From assembly GCA_964431965.1 (NCBI GenBank), contig CAYSLU010000079.1:1-25800 (forward strand): DNA of 25,800 bases, written 5' to 3'. Positions within the stretch are counted from its first letter, which is position 1. The number at the start of each line of letters is the position of its first letter. A program made the translations under genes and the position numbers. Source of the stretch: CAYSLU01 sp964431965. Its GTDB lineage: Bacteria; Verrucomicrobiota; Kiritimatiellia; CAIKKV01; CAYSLU01. Of the stretch, positions 7,365 through 14,695 are shown one piece after another. Under the pieces are notes generated by a model. The model worked only from the letters and a program-made list of their open reading frames with translations, did no database searches and was not told the origin of the DNA.

Positions 7365-8720
7365 CTACCGCCTCTGCCAGGCTGGCGAGCGGGTCAGCTC
7401 CCCGATCTTCGTGTACATTTCGTCCGCCACGCGCTGCAGTCCCGGCTGGGCGCCCGGGGGGGCATCGTTCGTCATGCCCTTTTCCTCGGAATAGAGGTCG
7501 AAGTGGATTCCGTCGGGGGCGAAGAGGCGGTCGGCTTCGCTGCCAGCCAGGATTCGGGACAGGTCCAGGATGTCGGCGCCGGAAGCCTGGGCCACTTCGC
7601 GCGTGATCTCTACGTATTGAGCGTGCGTCTGCATGCCGGCTTCGATGGACGTGATGTACCGCATGCGGATCGCTCCGTTGTCCAATCTCCGGTTGGGGGC
7701 TGTCACGAGAACCGGGATGGCCCCGGCGGCTCGCACCCGCGCGACGAACTCCGTCAGCGTTGCCCGGTAGTCGTCGGGCGGAACGCGGAACACCCGGTCG
7801 CTGGGTTTGGCGGCCAGTGCCTGTCTCCGTTGGGCAATCCAACAGAGGAACTGGAAGAATCGCTTCCGGCGCAGCCCGTCGTACAGGCGCCCGGTCACGG
7901 GGCTCATGCGGACGGCCATCTGCTTGCGGTCGGTCGCATCCACCAACCAGTGGTCGTTCCATCCGTAATAGATGGTCACGACGTCCGGCTTCAGGCGGGC
8001 GGCCCAGCGATCGAAGAGGCGGAGGCCCTGAAGGGACGTGTAGCCGTGCGTTCCCATGTTGAAGGCCTCCCATGGCTGAGGCGACAGCGGCTCCCGGTTG
8101 AGTCGATCGTGCAGGTACTGCGCGTAGCCGGGAGCTCCCTGCGCCGTGCAGGAGTCGCCCATGCAGATAACCCGGATGGTGCCGGGTGCCTTGTCCGGGA
8201 TCACTTCGCGTTCACGAAAGCCCATGCTGTTGATGCGTCGTCCCTGGAAGAAGGATCCCGGCTCGAAGATGTAGAGGAGCTCCGCGTCGGGGATCGTCTC
8301 GTGCTTGCTCCAGCCCCCGGGCGTGTCCTTTCCCTGGAAGACGACCACCGGCAAGTCGTGTGTGAAGCGGGCCAGCTTGAGGGCGGATTCGCACAGGGCG
8401 AAGAAGAGCGCGACGGAAAGAACAGCCGCGACGGCTCTCTGGAAGGGGCGGAAGCGCCAGAGCCCGGGCGCGGGGTCATGGGCGCGGCGACTCCAGGCGC
8501 GGACGGCGAGGCGCAGCGCGAGGATCAGGGCCGGGGCCAGAGCCGTCTTGATGCCCCAGGCGGCCTTGAGGTGGAGCGGGCCGGCGTTCACGCGCAGCGG
8601 ATCGAGCACCCAGGCCGCACCCATGACGATGAGCGATGCCAGGAATGCCCCGTCCAGCAGGATGGACAGGGCTTGCCGCGTACGGTGGTGCCGGGCTTCA
8701 GCTGGGGCGGCGTTGCGCAT
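7365..8720 (-). CDS. Membrane-anchored SGNH/GDSL hydrolase (downstream copy)
   Basis: A 451-residue protein with hydrophobic segments at about 19-40, 55-75 and 95-115, followed by an SGNH hydrolase domain from about 180. Block I is ICMGDSC (nucleophile Ser190), block II Gly226 in NMGTHGYTS, block III Asn255 in YYGWND, and block V is PDGIH with Asp403 and His406, so the full catalytic set is present. The domain should face the periplasm. SGNH enzymes of this layout act as esterases or O-acyltransferases on carbohydrates and lipids; the substrate is unknown. The gene starts 51 bases after the SxtJ-like stop, in the same direction, and appears to close the carbamoyltransferase module. The ATG at 8720 has no strong ribosome site, which may mean coupling to the gene before it. 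Confidence 0.88.
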   Translation of the reverse strand: MRNAAPAEARHHRTRQALSILLDGAFLASLIVMGAAWVLDPLRVNAGPLHLKAAWGIKTALAPALILALRLAVRAWSRRAHDPAPGLWRFRPFQRAVAAVLSVALFFALCESALKLARFTHDLPVVVFQGKDTPGGWSKHETIPDAELLYIFEPGSFFQGRRINSMGFREREVIPDKAPGTIRVICMGDSCTAQGAPGYAQYLHDRLNREPLSPQPWEAFNMGTHGYTSLQGLRLFDRWAARLKPDVVTIYYGWNDHWLVDATDRKQMAVRMSPVTGRLYDGLRRKRFFQFLCWIAQRRQALAAKPSDRVFRVPPDDYRATLTEFVARVRAAGAIPVLVTAPNRRLDNGAIRMRYITSIEAGMQTHAQYVEITREVAQASGADILDLSRILAGSEADRLFAPDGIHFDLYSEEKGMTNDAPPGAQPGLQRVADEMYTKIGELTRSPAWQRR

Positions 8721-8771
8721 GGGGGGATCGTGGGGTGGACGTCGCCGTTGGCCCGGCGGGAGCGTTGTCCG

Positions 8772-9185
8772 TCAGAACTGCCGCTCGTAGCTGGCTGGAT
8801 CGGCGGGCGGGGGCAGGTCGCACCAGTAGGTCGGCACATCGCGCTTGCGCAGCCTCAGCTTGTCGCGCCCGCGCAGCCGCATGGCCCGGCCCATGGGCGT
8901 GATCATGCCGAAGTAGAAGACGGCCAGCAGGACGCGGCTCATGATGTTGCCCATCACGAACGCCACGCCCATCCAGGCCCAGTAGACCGGCAGGGCCAGC
9001 CGGGTGCCGGTCAGGCCCAAGGCGCCGGCCGCCGCTCCGAACCCGTAGCACCCGTAGGCGGCCACGGGCTTGTGCCCGACGAACTGCGTGAGCAGCCCGA
9101 TGATCCCGAACCCGACGATCATCGCCACCCCGAACTTCCGCAAGTCCGTCGCCCCGGGCTTCCAGTTGATCTGAACCAATGACAT
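8772..9185 (-). CDS. SxtJ-like membrane protein
   Basis: A 137-residue inner-membrane protein with hydrophobic segments at about 17-35, 40-58 and 66-98, and a basic C-terminal tail. The motif after the last segment (YFGMITPMGRAMRLRGRDKL, then TYW) is what I recognise as the SxtJ family, named after a gene of unknown function in saxitoxin clusters that accompanies the carbamoyltransferase sxtI. Here it follows the same partners: the carbamoyltransferase and the DUF5989 peptide, with only 20 bases to the latter. The start at 9185 has GGAG ten bases upstream. It may tether the carbamoyltransferase or a carrier to the membrane; this is inference. It ends 51 bases before the SGNH hydrolase start. 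Confidence 0.85.
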   Translation of the reverse strand: MSLVQINWKPGATDLRKFGVAMIVGFGIIGLLTQFVGHKPVAAYGCYGFGAAAGALGLTGTRLALPVYWAWMGVAFVMGNIMSRVLLAVFYFGMITPMGRAMRLRGRDKLRLRKRDVPTYWCDLPPPADPASYERQF

Positions 9186-9205
9186 CGAGTGTCCGCTCCG
9201 TGCTG

Positions 9206-9364
9206 TTAGAAGAGCGTATAGATAAACGGCGCCGCCGCCGATCCGCCGAAAAAGACGAGGGCGACCAGGAGGAGCAGCACGATGAGAATCGGCGCCATCC
9301 AGTATGCCTTGTTCGCCTTCATGAACATCCAGAATTCCCGCGCGATCCCGCTTCTCTTGGCCAT
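9206..9364 (-). CDS. DUF5989 / SxtK-like small membrane protein
   Basis: A 52-residue peptide: a basic, aromatic amphipathic front (MAKRSGIAREFWMFMKANKA), one strongly hydrophobic segment at about 22-40, then a short GGSAAAPFIYTLF end. I recognise this pattern as the DUF5989 family, the small partner that lies between NodU/CmcH-type carbamoyltransferases and SxtJ in many genomes. The start at 9364 has GGAGA five bases upstream, and the gene sits 11 bases after the carbamoyltransferase stop and 20 before SxtJ, so translation is closely linked. Function is unknown; its size and constant neighbours suggest a subunit that holds the complex at the membrane. Confidence 0.85.
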   Translation of the reverse strand: MAKRSGIAREFWMFMKANKAYWMAPILIVLLLLVALVFFGGSAAAPFIYTLF

Positions 9365-9375
9365 GGCAGTCTCCG

Positions 9376-11202
9376 CTAGTCGAGCTTGAACCGGCTCTTG
9401 TACTCCTCGGCCCCCGCCATCGGCGGCTGAGCTTCCTTCAGGCACAGGCAGTCCTCCAGCACCAGGGCGTCCATGTCCGTGAACATGAAGCAGCGGTAGG
9501 CCTCCTCGGGCCGGCACACGATCGGCTCCCCGCGGATGTTGAAGGACGTGTTCACGATCACGCCACAACCGGTCCGCTCCTCGAAGGCCTTGATGATGCC
9601 GTAGTAGCGGGGGTGCGTCCGGGGCGACACGGTCTGGACCCGGGCCGAATAGTCGACGTGGGTGATGGCCGGGAGGTCCGAGCGCGGGACGTTGAGCTTC
9701 TCGATTCCGAACAGGCGATGCTGCTCCGCCGTCATGGCGTGGCGCCGCTCCGCGCGCACCGGCGCCACGAGCAGCATGTACGGGCTGGTGGCGTTCAGGT
9801 CGAAGTACTCGGACGCGCGCTCCTCGAGGCAGCTCGGCGCGAACGGCCGAAAGGACTCGCGGAACTTGATCTTCACGTTCATCGTCGTCTGCATCTGCGT
9901 GCTCCGCGCGTCGCCGATGATGCTCCGGCCCCCCAGCGCCCGGGGCCCGAACTCCATCCGGCCCGTGAAAAGCCCGATGACCTTACCCTGCTCGAGCAGT
10001 TCCGCGAGGCGCCCGAAGAGCTCGGCGTCTCGCTCGTAGCGGGTGAACCGGGCGCCGAGGGCCTGAAGGCTGGCTTGGATCGTCGCGCTCTCGTAGCGCG
10101 GACCGAGCAGCGATCCGGACTGCGCGTCCGGCTCCTGCGGCGTGCGGGGCTTGCCCAGGATCTGGTGCCAGGCGAAGAGGGCGCCCCCCAGCGCGCCGCC
10201 GGCGTCGCCGGCGGCGGGCTGGATCCACACCCGCTTGAATGGCCCCTCGCGCAGGATGCGGCCGTTTCCGACGCAGTTGAGCGCCACGCCGCCGGCGAGG
10301 CACAGGTTGTCCAGCCCCGTCTGCCGGTGCACATGTCTCGCGATGCGGAGCATGACCTCCTCGGTCACCTTCTGAACGCTCGCGGCGATGTCCATCTCCC
10401 GCTGGGTCAGCTTGGACTCCGGCTTCCGCGCCGGCCCGCCGAATAGCGCGGCGAACCGGTCGTTCGTCATCGTGAGCCCGGCGCAGTAGTTGAAATAGCG
10501 CTGGTCCATCCAGAAGGAGCCATCCTCCTTCAGGTCGATCAGGCGCTCGAGGATCAGGTCCGCGTACTTCGGCTCCCCGTACGGAGCCAGGCCCATCAGC
10601 TTGTACTCGCCCGAGTTCACCTGGAACCCGGTAAAGTAGGTGAAGGCGCTGTAGAGGAGGCCGAGCGAGTGCGGGAAGCGGATTTCTTGGCGCAGCTCGA
10701 TGCGGTTTCCGTCTCCGACGCCCCAGCTGGACGTCGTCCACTCGCCCACTCCGTCCAACGTCACGATCGCGGCCTTCTGGAACGGGGAGGGGAAGAAGGC
10801 GCTGGCCGCGTGCGCGTCGTGATGCCGCATGAAATAGATCGGCCCCTCGTATGCGTTACCCAGCCCGCGGTCGATCTCCCGAGGCATGAAGAGCTTCTGG
10901 CGCAGCCACAGGGGCATGGCCATGCGGAAGGAGGCGAAGCCGCGCGGCGCGAAGGCCAGGTAGGTTTCGAGCAGGCGCTCGAACTTCAGGAGCGGCTTGT
11001 CGTAGAAGACCACCCCGTCCAGCTGCGCGGCTGTCAGGCCGGCCTCCGAGAGGCAGTAGTCGACCGCGTTCTTCGGGAAGTCGTGGTCGTGCTTCCGGCG
11101 CGTGAAGCGCTCCTCCTGCGCCGCGGCGACAATCCGCCCGTCGCAGACCAGCGCGGCCGCGCTGTCGTGGTAGAACGCCGATATGCCGAGAATGCTGACC
11201 AC
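9376..11202 (-). CDS. NodU/CmcH-family carbamoyltransferase (SxtI-like)
   Basis: A 608-residue O-carbamoyltransferase of the usual length for this family, which moves a carbamoyl group from carbamoyl phosphate, through carbamoyl-adenylate, to a hydroxyl of a sugar or small molecule. The N-terminal Kae1-like domain has ISAFYHDSAAAL (7-18), HHDAHA (127-132, metal/nucleotide site) and TLDGVGEW (148-155); LAGGVALNC is at 302-310. The C-terminal part has MEFGPRALGGRSIIGD (416-431), FRESFRPFAPS (447-457) and NTSFN (551-555). The start is set at a GTG (11202) with AGGAG eight bases upstream; the open frame runs to 11319, but that extension is non-conserved. It begins the tight carbamoyltransferase-DUF5989-SxtJ-SGNH series. 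The acceptor is not predictable; the setting suggests a cell-surface glycan or lipid. Confidence 0.94.
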   Translation of the reverse strand: MVSILGISAFYHDSAAALVCDGRIVAAAQEERFTRRKHDHDFPKNAVDYCLSEAGLTAAQLDGVVFYDKPLLKFERLLETYLAFAPRGFASFRMAMPLWLRQKLFMPREIDRGLGNAYEGPIYFMRHHDAHAASAFFPSPFQKAAIVTLDGVGEWTTSSWGVGDGNRIELRQEIRFPHSLGLLYSAFTYFTGFQVNSGEYKLMGLAPYGEPKYADLILERLIDLKEDGSFWMDQRYFNYCAGLTMTNDRFAALFGGPARKPESKLTQREMDIAASVQKVTEEVMLRIARHVHRQTGLDNLCLAGGVALNCVGNGRILREGPFKRVWIQPAAGDAGGALGGALFAWHQILGKPRTPQEPDAQSGSLLGPRYESATIQASLQALGARFTRYERDAELFGRLAELLEQGKVIGLFTGRMEFGPRALGGRSIIGDARSTQMQTTMNVKIKFRESFRPFAPSCLEERASEYFDLNATSPYMLLVAPVRAERRHAMTAEQHRLFGIEKLNVPRSDLPAITHVDYSARVQTVSPRTHPRYYGIIKAFEERTGCGVIVNTSFNIRGEPIVCRPEEAYRCFMFTDMDALVLEDCLCLKEAQPPMAGAEEYKSRFKLD

Positions 11203-11210
11203 GCTGACGT

Positions 11211-11215
11211 CTCCT
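11211..11215 (-). promoter_or_regulatory. Ribosome binding site fixing the carbamoyltransferase GTG start
   Basis: Read on the minus strand, AGGAG lies eight bases before the GTG at 11202 and in front of the conserved ILGISAFYHDS opening. It supports the GTG over the earlier start at 11319. Confidence 0.65.
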
Positions 11216-11354
11216 GCCGGCGGCCGCGTGACCTTTACGCGGCTGAGCGGCGGATATACTAGCGGGCCGATGGCATCCGGCACAACCGCCGTTTGGTGGC
11301 GCGAGCCGCGCGCTGACACGCGCCGCCGGCGCCGCGCCTGAACAGCGGCATCCT

Positions 11355-11411
11355 GAGCGGAGCGAAGGCTCTCCCGTCAGGCGGTCATGCCTGCGCTTCC
11401 CCGCTCCGCTC
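11355..11411. repeat. Imperfect inverted repeat in intergenic region
   Basis: GAGCGGAGCG at 11355-11364 is matched by CGCTCCGCTC at 11402-11411; with flanking CAT at both ends about 13 of 16 bases pair, around a 37-base middle. It lies in the 259-base gap 11203-11461 between the SGNH stop and the carbamoyltransferase start. It looks like the short dispersed repeats common between genes in GC-rich genomes and could fold in RNA, but no T-tract marks it as a terminator. Nothing else is evident in this gap. Confidence 0.45.
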
Positions 11412-11461
11412 GTAATGCCGGGCGCTTGCGCGTTCTGCGCCAGTCATCCGAGGGAAGCAGG

Positions 11462-12727
11462 CTAGGGATGCGCCGGCGCGCGCTCCGGAGTCAGCCAGCC
11501 GAGCGTGTCGAGCTCCTGCTCCAGATGCTCGGCCAGCACGCGGTGGCCCTCGGGGCGGGGGTGCATGAAGTGGACCTCGTACGACTCGGGGTACTGGCCG
11601 GCCGAGATCCGCTCGATGGTGCTGTAGTAGGGGATATCCACCTTCTTGCAGAGCGCCACGACCGTCGCCCGCATCGGCCCGAACACCAGGACGTGGAAGC
11701 CGTGGCGTGCCCCCAGGGCCTTGAGGTCGCGAAGCGCGCGCCGGACGCCTTCGACATCGGTCCCGGAGGACAGCTCCGGCATGACGTTCCCCGAGTCGAA
11801 CTCGCGCCGGTCGCGCATCAGCAGCGGGGAAATCTCGCGGAACTTCGCGCGGTCGAAGATCAGGCAGTAGAGGTATGACACGTCGCGTCGCCGGTAGTTC
11901 TGCTTCTGCAGGAGAAAGAAGGGGAGCCCGAAATCGTTCTCGCACCAGCCCACGATGACGATGTCGGGCTGGTAGGCGAGGCCCTTGCTTCGCAGGCTCT
12001 CGACCTCGAGTTGGGTGTTGTAGCCCGGAACGGCCGTGTTCAGCACCTCGTAGGCGACTCCGTCGGCGCGAGCATTCAGATTGCTCTCCAGGACGGCCAG
12101 GTAGTCCTGGTCCTGCTCCACGCCCCACCCGAACATGCCCGAGTCGCCGATGCCGATGATGCGGACGCTGTTGGGGCGGCGTTCGACGGGGTAGTCCCGG
12201 CTGTCCCGCATGCCCTGCCGGTTCGTCCGGACGCGCACGTGCCCGAAGTCCACATCCAGGGACGGCTGCAGCTCGTAGACGAGGGCGGGATTGGGGCTCG
12301 GTTCGATGATCATGGCCAGGGGATGCGTGCTGTGGAATGGGGCCTTCTTTCCTTGTCGGCGGAGCGACTTGAGCCGCTCCATGGAGTTGGATACCTGCCG
12401 CGCCTCGAGGTAGGCGCGCAGCCCGATCTCGCCGACCAGCAGCGAGAGCGCGAGGCTGACGGAGACCAGGACGACTCGCCCCGCGAAGCGCAGCCAGTCC
12501 CCGGCGCTGTTCCGGCGGCCGCGCCGGATCAGGTACCAGCCGAAGACGTACGCCAGAGCCCCGGCGAGGTGTGCGATCGGCTGCTCCGCATAGATGCCGT
12601 GCGCCCACGGCCCGCCCGCCCAGGCCATCAAGCCGACGAGAACGGCGTATCCGAGGCCGATCAGCAGGAACAGCGCGGCCAGGCCCCGCAGGGCCAGCTC
12701 TCGGACTTCAGGCAGGCGGGTGTTCAT
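11462..12727 (-). CDS. Membrane-anchored SGNH/GDSL hydrolase with altered Asp-His pair (upstream copy)
   Basis: A 421-residue protein with hydrophobic segments at about 14-36, 50-67 and 84-102, then an SGNH domain from about 185. Block I is IGIGDSGMFGWGV (nucleophile Ser196), block II Gly235 in NTAVPGYNTQ, block III Asn264 in GWCENDF. Block V is unusual: the Asp of the DxxHP motif is His386 (HFMHP), with the His kept at 389 and a following EGH. The enzyme might use another acidic residue, work as a Ser-His dyad, or be less active. It lies upstream of the carbamoyltransferase in the same direction, across a 259-base gap, so it may have its own transcript. The two SGNH proteins share layout but little sequence. 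Likely periplasmic esterase or acyltransferase. Confidence 0.86.
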   Translation of the reverse strand: MNTRLPEVRELALRGLAALFLLIGLGYAVLVGLMAWAGGPWAHGIYAEQPIAHLAGALAYVFGWYLIRRGRRNSAGDWLRFAGRVVLVSVSLALSLLVGEIGLRAYLEARQVSNSMERLKSLRRQGKKAPFHSTHPLAMIIEPSPNPALVYELQPSLDVDFGHVRVRTNRQGMRDSRDYPVERRPNSVRIIGIGDSGMFGWGVEQDQDYLAVLESNLNARADGVAYEVLNTAVPGYNTQLEVESLRSKGLAYQPDIVIVGWCENDFGLPFFLLQKQNYRRRDVSYLYCLIFDRAKFREISPLLMRDRREFDSGNVMPELSSGTDVEGVRRALRDLKALGARHGFHVLVFGPMRATVVALCKKVDIPYYSTIERISAGQYPESYEVHFMHPRPEGHRVLAEHLEQELDTLGWLTPERAPAHP

Positions 12728-12773
12728 AGCCGCGGAACTATCGCCATCGCCCGCGCTGGAGACAAGCGCAAAG

Positions 12774-12792
12774 GGGGCGCGGACTACGCCCC
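12774..12792 (-). terminator. Weak terminator-like hairpin after the outer-membrane gene remnant
   Basis: GGGGCG (12774-12779) and CGCCCC (12787-12792) form a six-pair GC stem around a seven-base loop, followed on the minus strand by a short CTTTG. It lies about 30 bases past the remnant's stop codon. The T-run is too short for a confident intrinsic terminator. Confidence 0.3.
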
Positions 12793-12820
12793 GTCCGGAT
12801 CGTCGGGCCGGAGAGCGCGA

Positions 12821-13139
12821 TCAGAATGCGTGCCGGACGCCGGCCCCCAGCGCCACGTTGCTCATGGGGAGCGAGAAGTCGCGCACGCTTGTGATGTCGT
12901 CCCCCAGGTACGTGTAGTGGGTTCCATCCACATCGACTCGGAAGCGAGCGGTCGGGTGCCGGGGCCAGCTCGGCGGAGGCGTCGCGGGGTGCAGCGAGAT
13001 CGGTCGACGGCTTCGTAAGGGTGATCACCGGTTGGTTCGTCGCCTCCCCCGGCGCGGTTCCGTCGGCCCATGCGCTCGATGCGCACACCAGAGCGCATGC
13101 CGCCGCCAGATACAGCCGATTCGAAGTCGAGCCTTTCAT
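12821..13139 (-). pseudogene. Remnant of an outer-membrane beta-barrel protein gene (frameshift, barrel mostly missing)
   Basis: From the ATG at 13139 (GGAGA eight bases upstream) the frame gives a good Sec signal peptide, with hydrophobic LYLAAACALVCASSAWA and likely cleavage after AWA, followed by about 38 residues of Pro/Ala/Thr-rich mature protein. Near 12940-12955 this frame turns into Arg-rich non-protein, while the frame one base over reads RFRVDVDGTHYTYLGDD, then SLPMSNVALGAGVRHAF and a stop at 12821. The alternating pattern and terminal Phe are typical of the last strands of an outer-membrane barrel. Joined, only about 105 residues are coded, far below a normal barrel, so both a frameshift and loss of the middle are needed. 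A sequencing error alone would not restore a full protein. It could instead be two unrelated fragments. Confidence 0.55.
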
Positions 13140-13184
13140 TCGATACGTCTCCGCATGATTTCGACGACTCCTCGCTCCTCTCTT

Positions 13185-13200
13185 GTTTCTGCGGAGAAAC
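13185..13200. promoter_or_regulatory. Palindrome GTTTCT-GCGG-AGAAAC in divergent region
   Basis: A perfect six-base inverted repeat with a four-base centre, 46-61 bases upstream of the outer-membrane remnant's ATG. It could be an operator or an RNA hairpin in that gene's leader. The rest of the 13140-13359 gap is relatively AT-rich around 13200-13320, as expected for a divergent promoter zone, but I cannot point to clear -35/-10 pairs. Confidence 0.3.
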
Positions 13201-13359
13201 GGATGAAAGTTTCAATATTCCGGTAGAATGTCGGGCGCATCAAGCGCAATAACGCGTGGGTTTTTGGGTTGCGGCGACGGGTGTTCTGGCGTAGAAACTG
13301 CCGAGTTGCTGGATTTCTGTGCGGGATCTGCCGGGCGGGAGAGGGGTCGGGACGTGCTC

Positions 13360-14385
13360 ATGAGCTGTGCGCGCATATCGGTTGCGGTGATCAACTACAA
13401 TGGCGAACACACGCTGGGTCCCGCGCTGCGATCGGTCTTTGCGCAGGAGGGCGTGGAGCTGGATCCGGTGCTGGTGGTTGACAACGCGTCCACGGATCGG
13501 TCGATCGAGGTGCTGGCTGCGGAGTTCGGCGACCGCGTCCGGCTGATCCGGATGGACCGTAACGGCGGCCCGAACCCCGCGCGAAACCGGGCGCTTCAGG
13601 AAGCCCCCACGCGGCGGGTGCTGCTGATGGACAACGATATCATCCTGGCGCCGGATTACGTTCGGCGCCTGCAGGCCGTGTTCGAAGCGGAAGCCGCCGC
13701 CGCCGCCGCGTCCGGGCAGATCCGCTACCACTCGCGGCCCGATGTTGTTCAGTACAACGGGGCGAACATTCACTATGCGGGCGAAGTCGTAAAGAACGCC
13801 GTACAGTCCGATCAGGCGGTCCGGGTGGCGACCGTCTCGGCGGGAGCCGTGCTGCTGGACCGTGAGAAGTCGGCCCAGGCGGGCGGGTTCGACGACAGTC
13901 TGGTCTTTGGATGGGAAGACGGCGATCTGATGTTCACGATGACGCTGGCGGGGTTCCTGTGCCTGACGCTGTCCACAGCCCTGTGCTACCACATGAAGGA
14001 CAGCCGGACGAAGACGTGGGTGAGGCACCAGACGCGGAACCGCTGGTGGTTCATCCTCAAGCACTATGACCGGCGGACCCTGGCGCTGGCGCTTCCGGCC
14101 ATCGTGCTGTACCAGTCGTGTGCGGGGCTGTTCTTCACGCTGAAAGGCCAGGGCGTGCAGTTCGTGCTGGGATGCACGGATGTGCTTCGGTCGATGGGCC
14201 GGATCAAGCGAAAGCGGCGCGAGATCCAGAGGATCCGTCGGGTCCCCGACAGCCAGGCGCTGTGCGGCGGCGCCATCGCGTTGCCCGGTGCGGCCGCGAG
14301 CAGCCGCTGGGGCCGCGGCATGGGCGTGCTGGTCAGTGCCGTCCTGGGCGGCTACTGGCGGCTCATCCGTCCGGCGCTTCGGTAA
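13360..14385 (+). CDS. Family 2 glycosyltransferase
   Basis: A 341-residue GT-A glycosyltransferase. ISVAVINYNG opens the fold at residues 6-15; VVDNASTDRS (39-48) binds the nucleotide, NGGPNPARNRAL is at 68-79, the DxD-type metal motif is DND (91-93) and the catalytic ED pair is in FGWEDGD (183-189), preceded by VSAGAVLLDR. This is the rhamnosyl/O-antigen-type GT2 pattern. A hydrophobic stretch at about 240-262 and a basic tail with RIKRKRREIQRIRR (281-294) suggest membrane attachment. The ATG at 13360 is used; a GTG two codons earlier (13354) has a better-spaced GAGAGG and is an equally good choice, while earlier starts to 13228 add non-conserved sequence. It would act in surface glycan assembly and converges with the small Cys4 gene 28 bases away. 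Confidence 0.9.
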   Translation: MSCARISVAVINYNGEHTLGPALRSVFAQEGVELDPVLVVDNASTDRSIEVLAAEFGDRVRLIRMDRNGGPNPARNRALQEAPTRRVLLMDNDIILAPDYVRRLQAVFEAEAAAAAASGQIRYHSRPDVVQYNGANIHYAGEVVKNAVQSDQAVRVATVSAGAVLLDREKSAQAGGFDDSLVFGWEDGDLMFTMTLAGFLCLTLSTALCYHMKDSRTKTWVRHQTRNRWWFILKHYDRRTLALALPAIVLYQSCAGLFFTLKGQGVQFVLGCTDVLRSMGRIKRKRREIQRIRRVPDSQALCGGAIALPGAAASSRWGRGMGVLVSAVLGGYWRLIRPALR

Positions 14386-14413
14386 CCCCGTGTGCGGGGC
14401 GGTCTGTGCGGCA

Positions 14414-14683
14414 TCATTCCTGCGGCTTCAGGCCGGCTTCTTCCAGCGCCTTCCGGGCGCAGTCGGGACAGTAGCTGTGGGTGAACTGTGCGTTCGTGTG
14501 CCGGCTGATGTAGGTCTCGACCCGCGTCCACCCCCCTCCGGCATCCCGGATCTTCTTGCACTGCGAACAGATCGGCAGCAGCCCTTCCAGCACCTGGATT
14601 TCGGCTTGAGCGCGGCGCAGCGCCTCCACGGTCTTGCGCTCGGCGACGAGCAACTGGCGGATCTTGGCGAAGGCCTCGGACAC
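14414..14683 (-). CDS. Small coiled-coil plus Cys4 protein, like the tail of signalling proteins
   Basis: An 89-residue protein with a helical, coiled-coil-like first half (about 1-35) and a four-Cys second half: LLPICSQCKKIRD (35-47) and HSYCPDCARKAL (about 69-80), a presumed zinc site. This segment is familiar as the C-terminal end of many receiver- or PAS-containing proteins, where it follows a coiled coil; here it stands alone. The start is a GTG at 14683 with no visible ribosome site. It lies in the same frame as the methyltransferase, only four codons past that gene's TGA, so it may be made by re-initiation or by occasional read-through. It could also be a leftover from a larger signalling gene. 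Its role is unknown. Confidence 0.7.
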   Translation of the reverse strand: MSEAFAKIRQLLVAERKTVEALRRAQAEIQVLEGLLPICSQCKKIRDAGGGWTRVETYISRHTNAQFTHSYCPDCARKALEEAGLKPQE

Positions 14684-14695
14684 GATCAGGAAGGC

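Noticed and set aside
7503..9182. A 559-codon plus-strand open frame opposite the SGNH and SxtJ-like genes
   Set aside because: Shadow of two recognisable minus-strand genes; low-complexity composition.
9376..11202. That the carbamoyltransferase module is part of a saxitoxin-like toxin pathway
   Set aside because: No polyketide-like SxtA, amidinotransferase, Rieske or other toxin genes are in the window; only the carbamoylation trio is shared.
12738..13139. Treating the signal-peptide frame as an intact 133-residue secreted protein
   Set aside because: After about 63 residues it becomes Arg/Gly/His-rich, while the neighbouring frame carries a clear barrel C-terminus, so a broken gene fits better.
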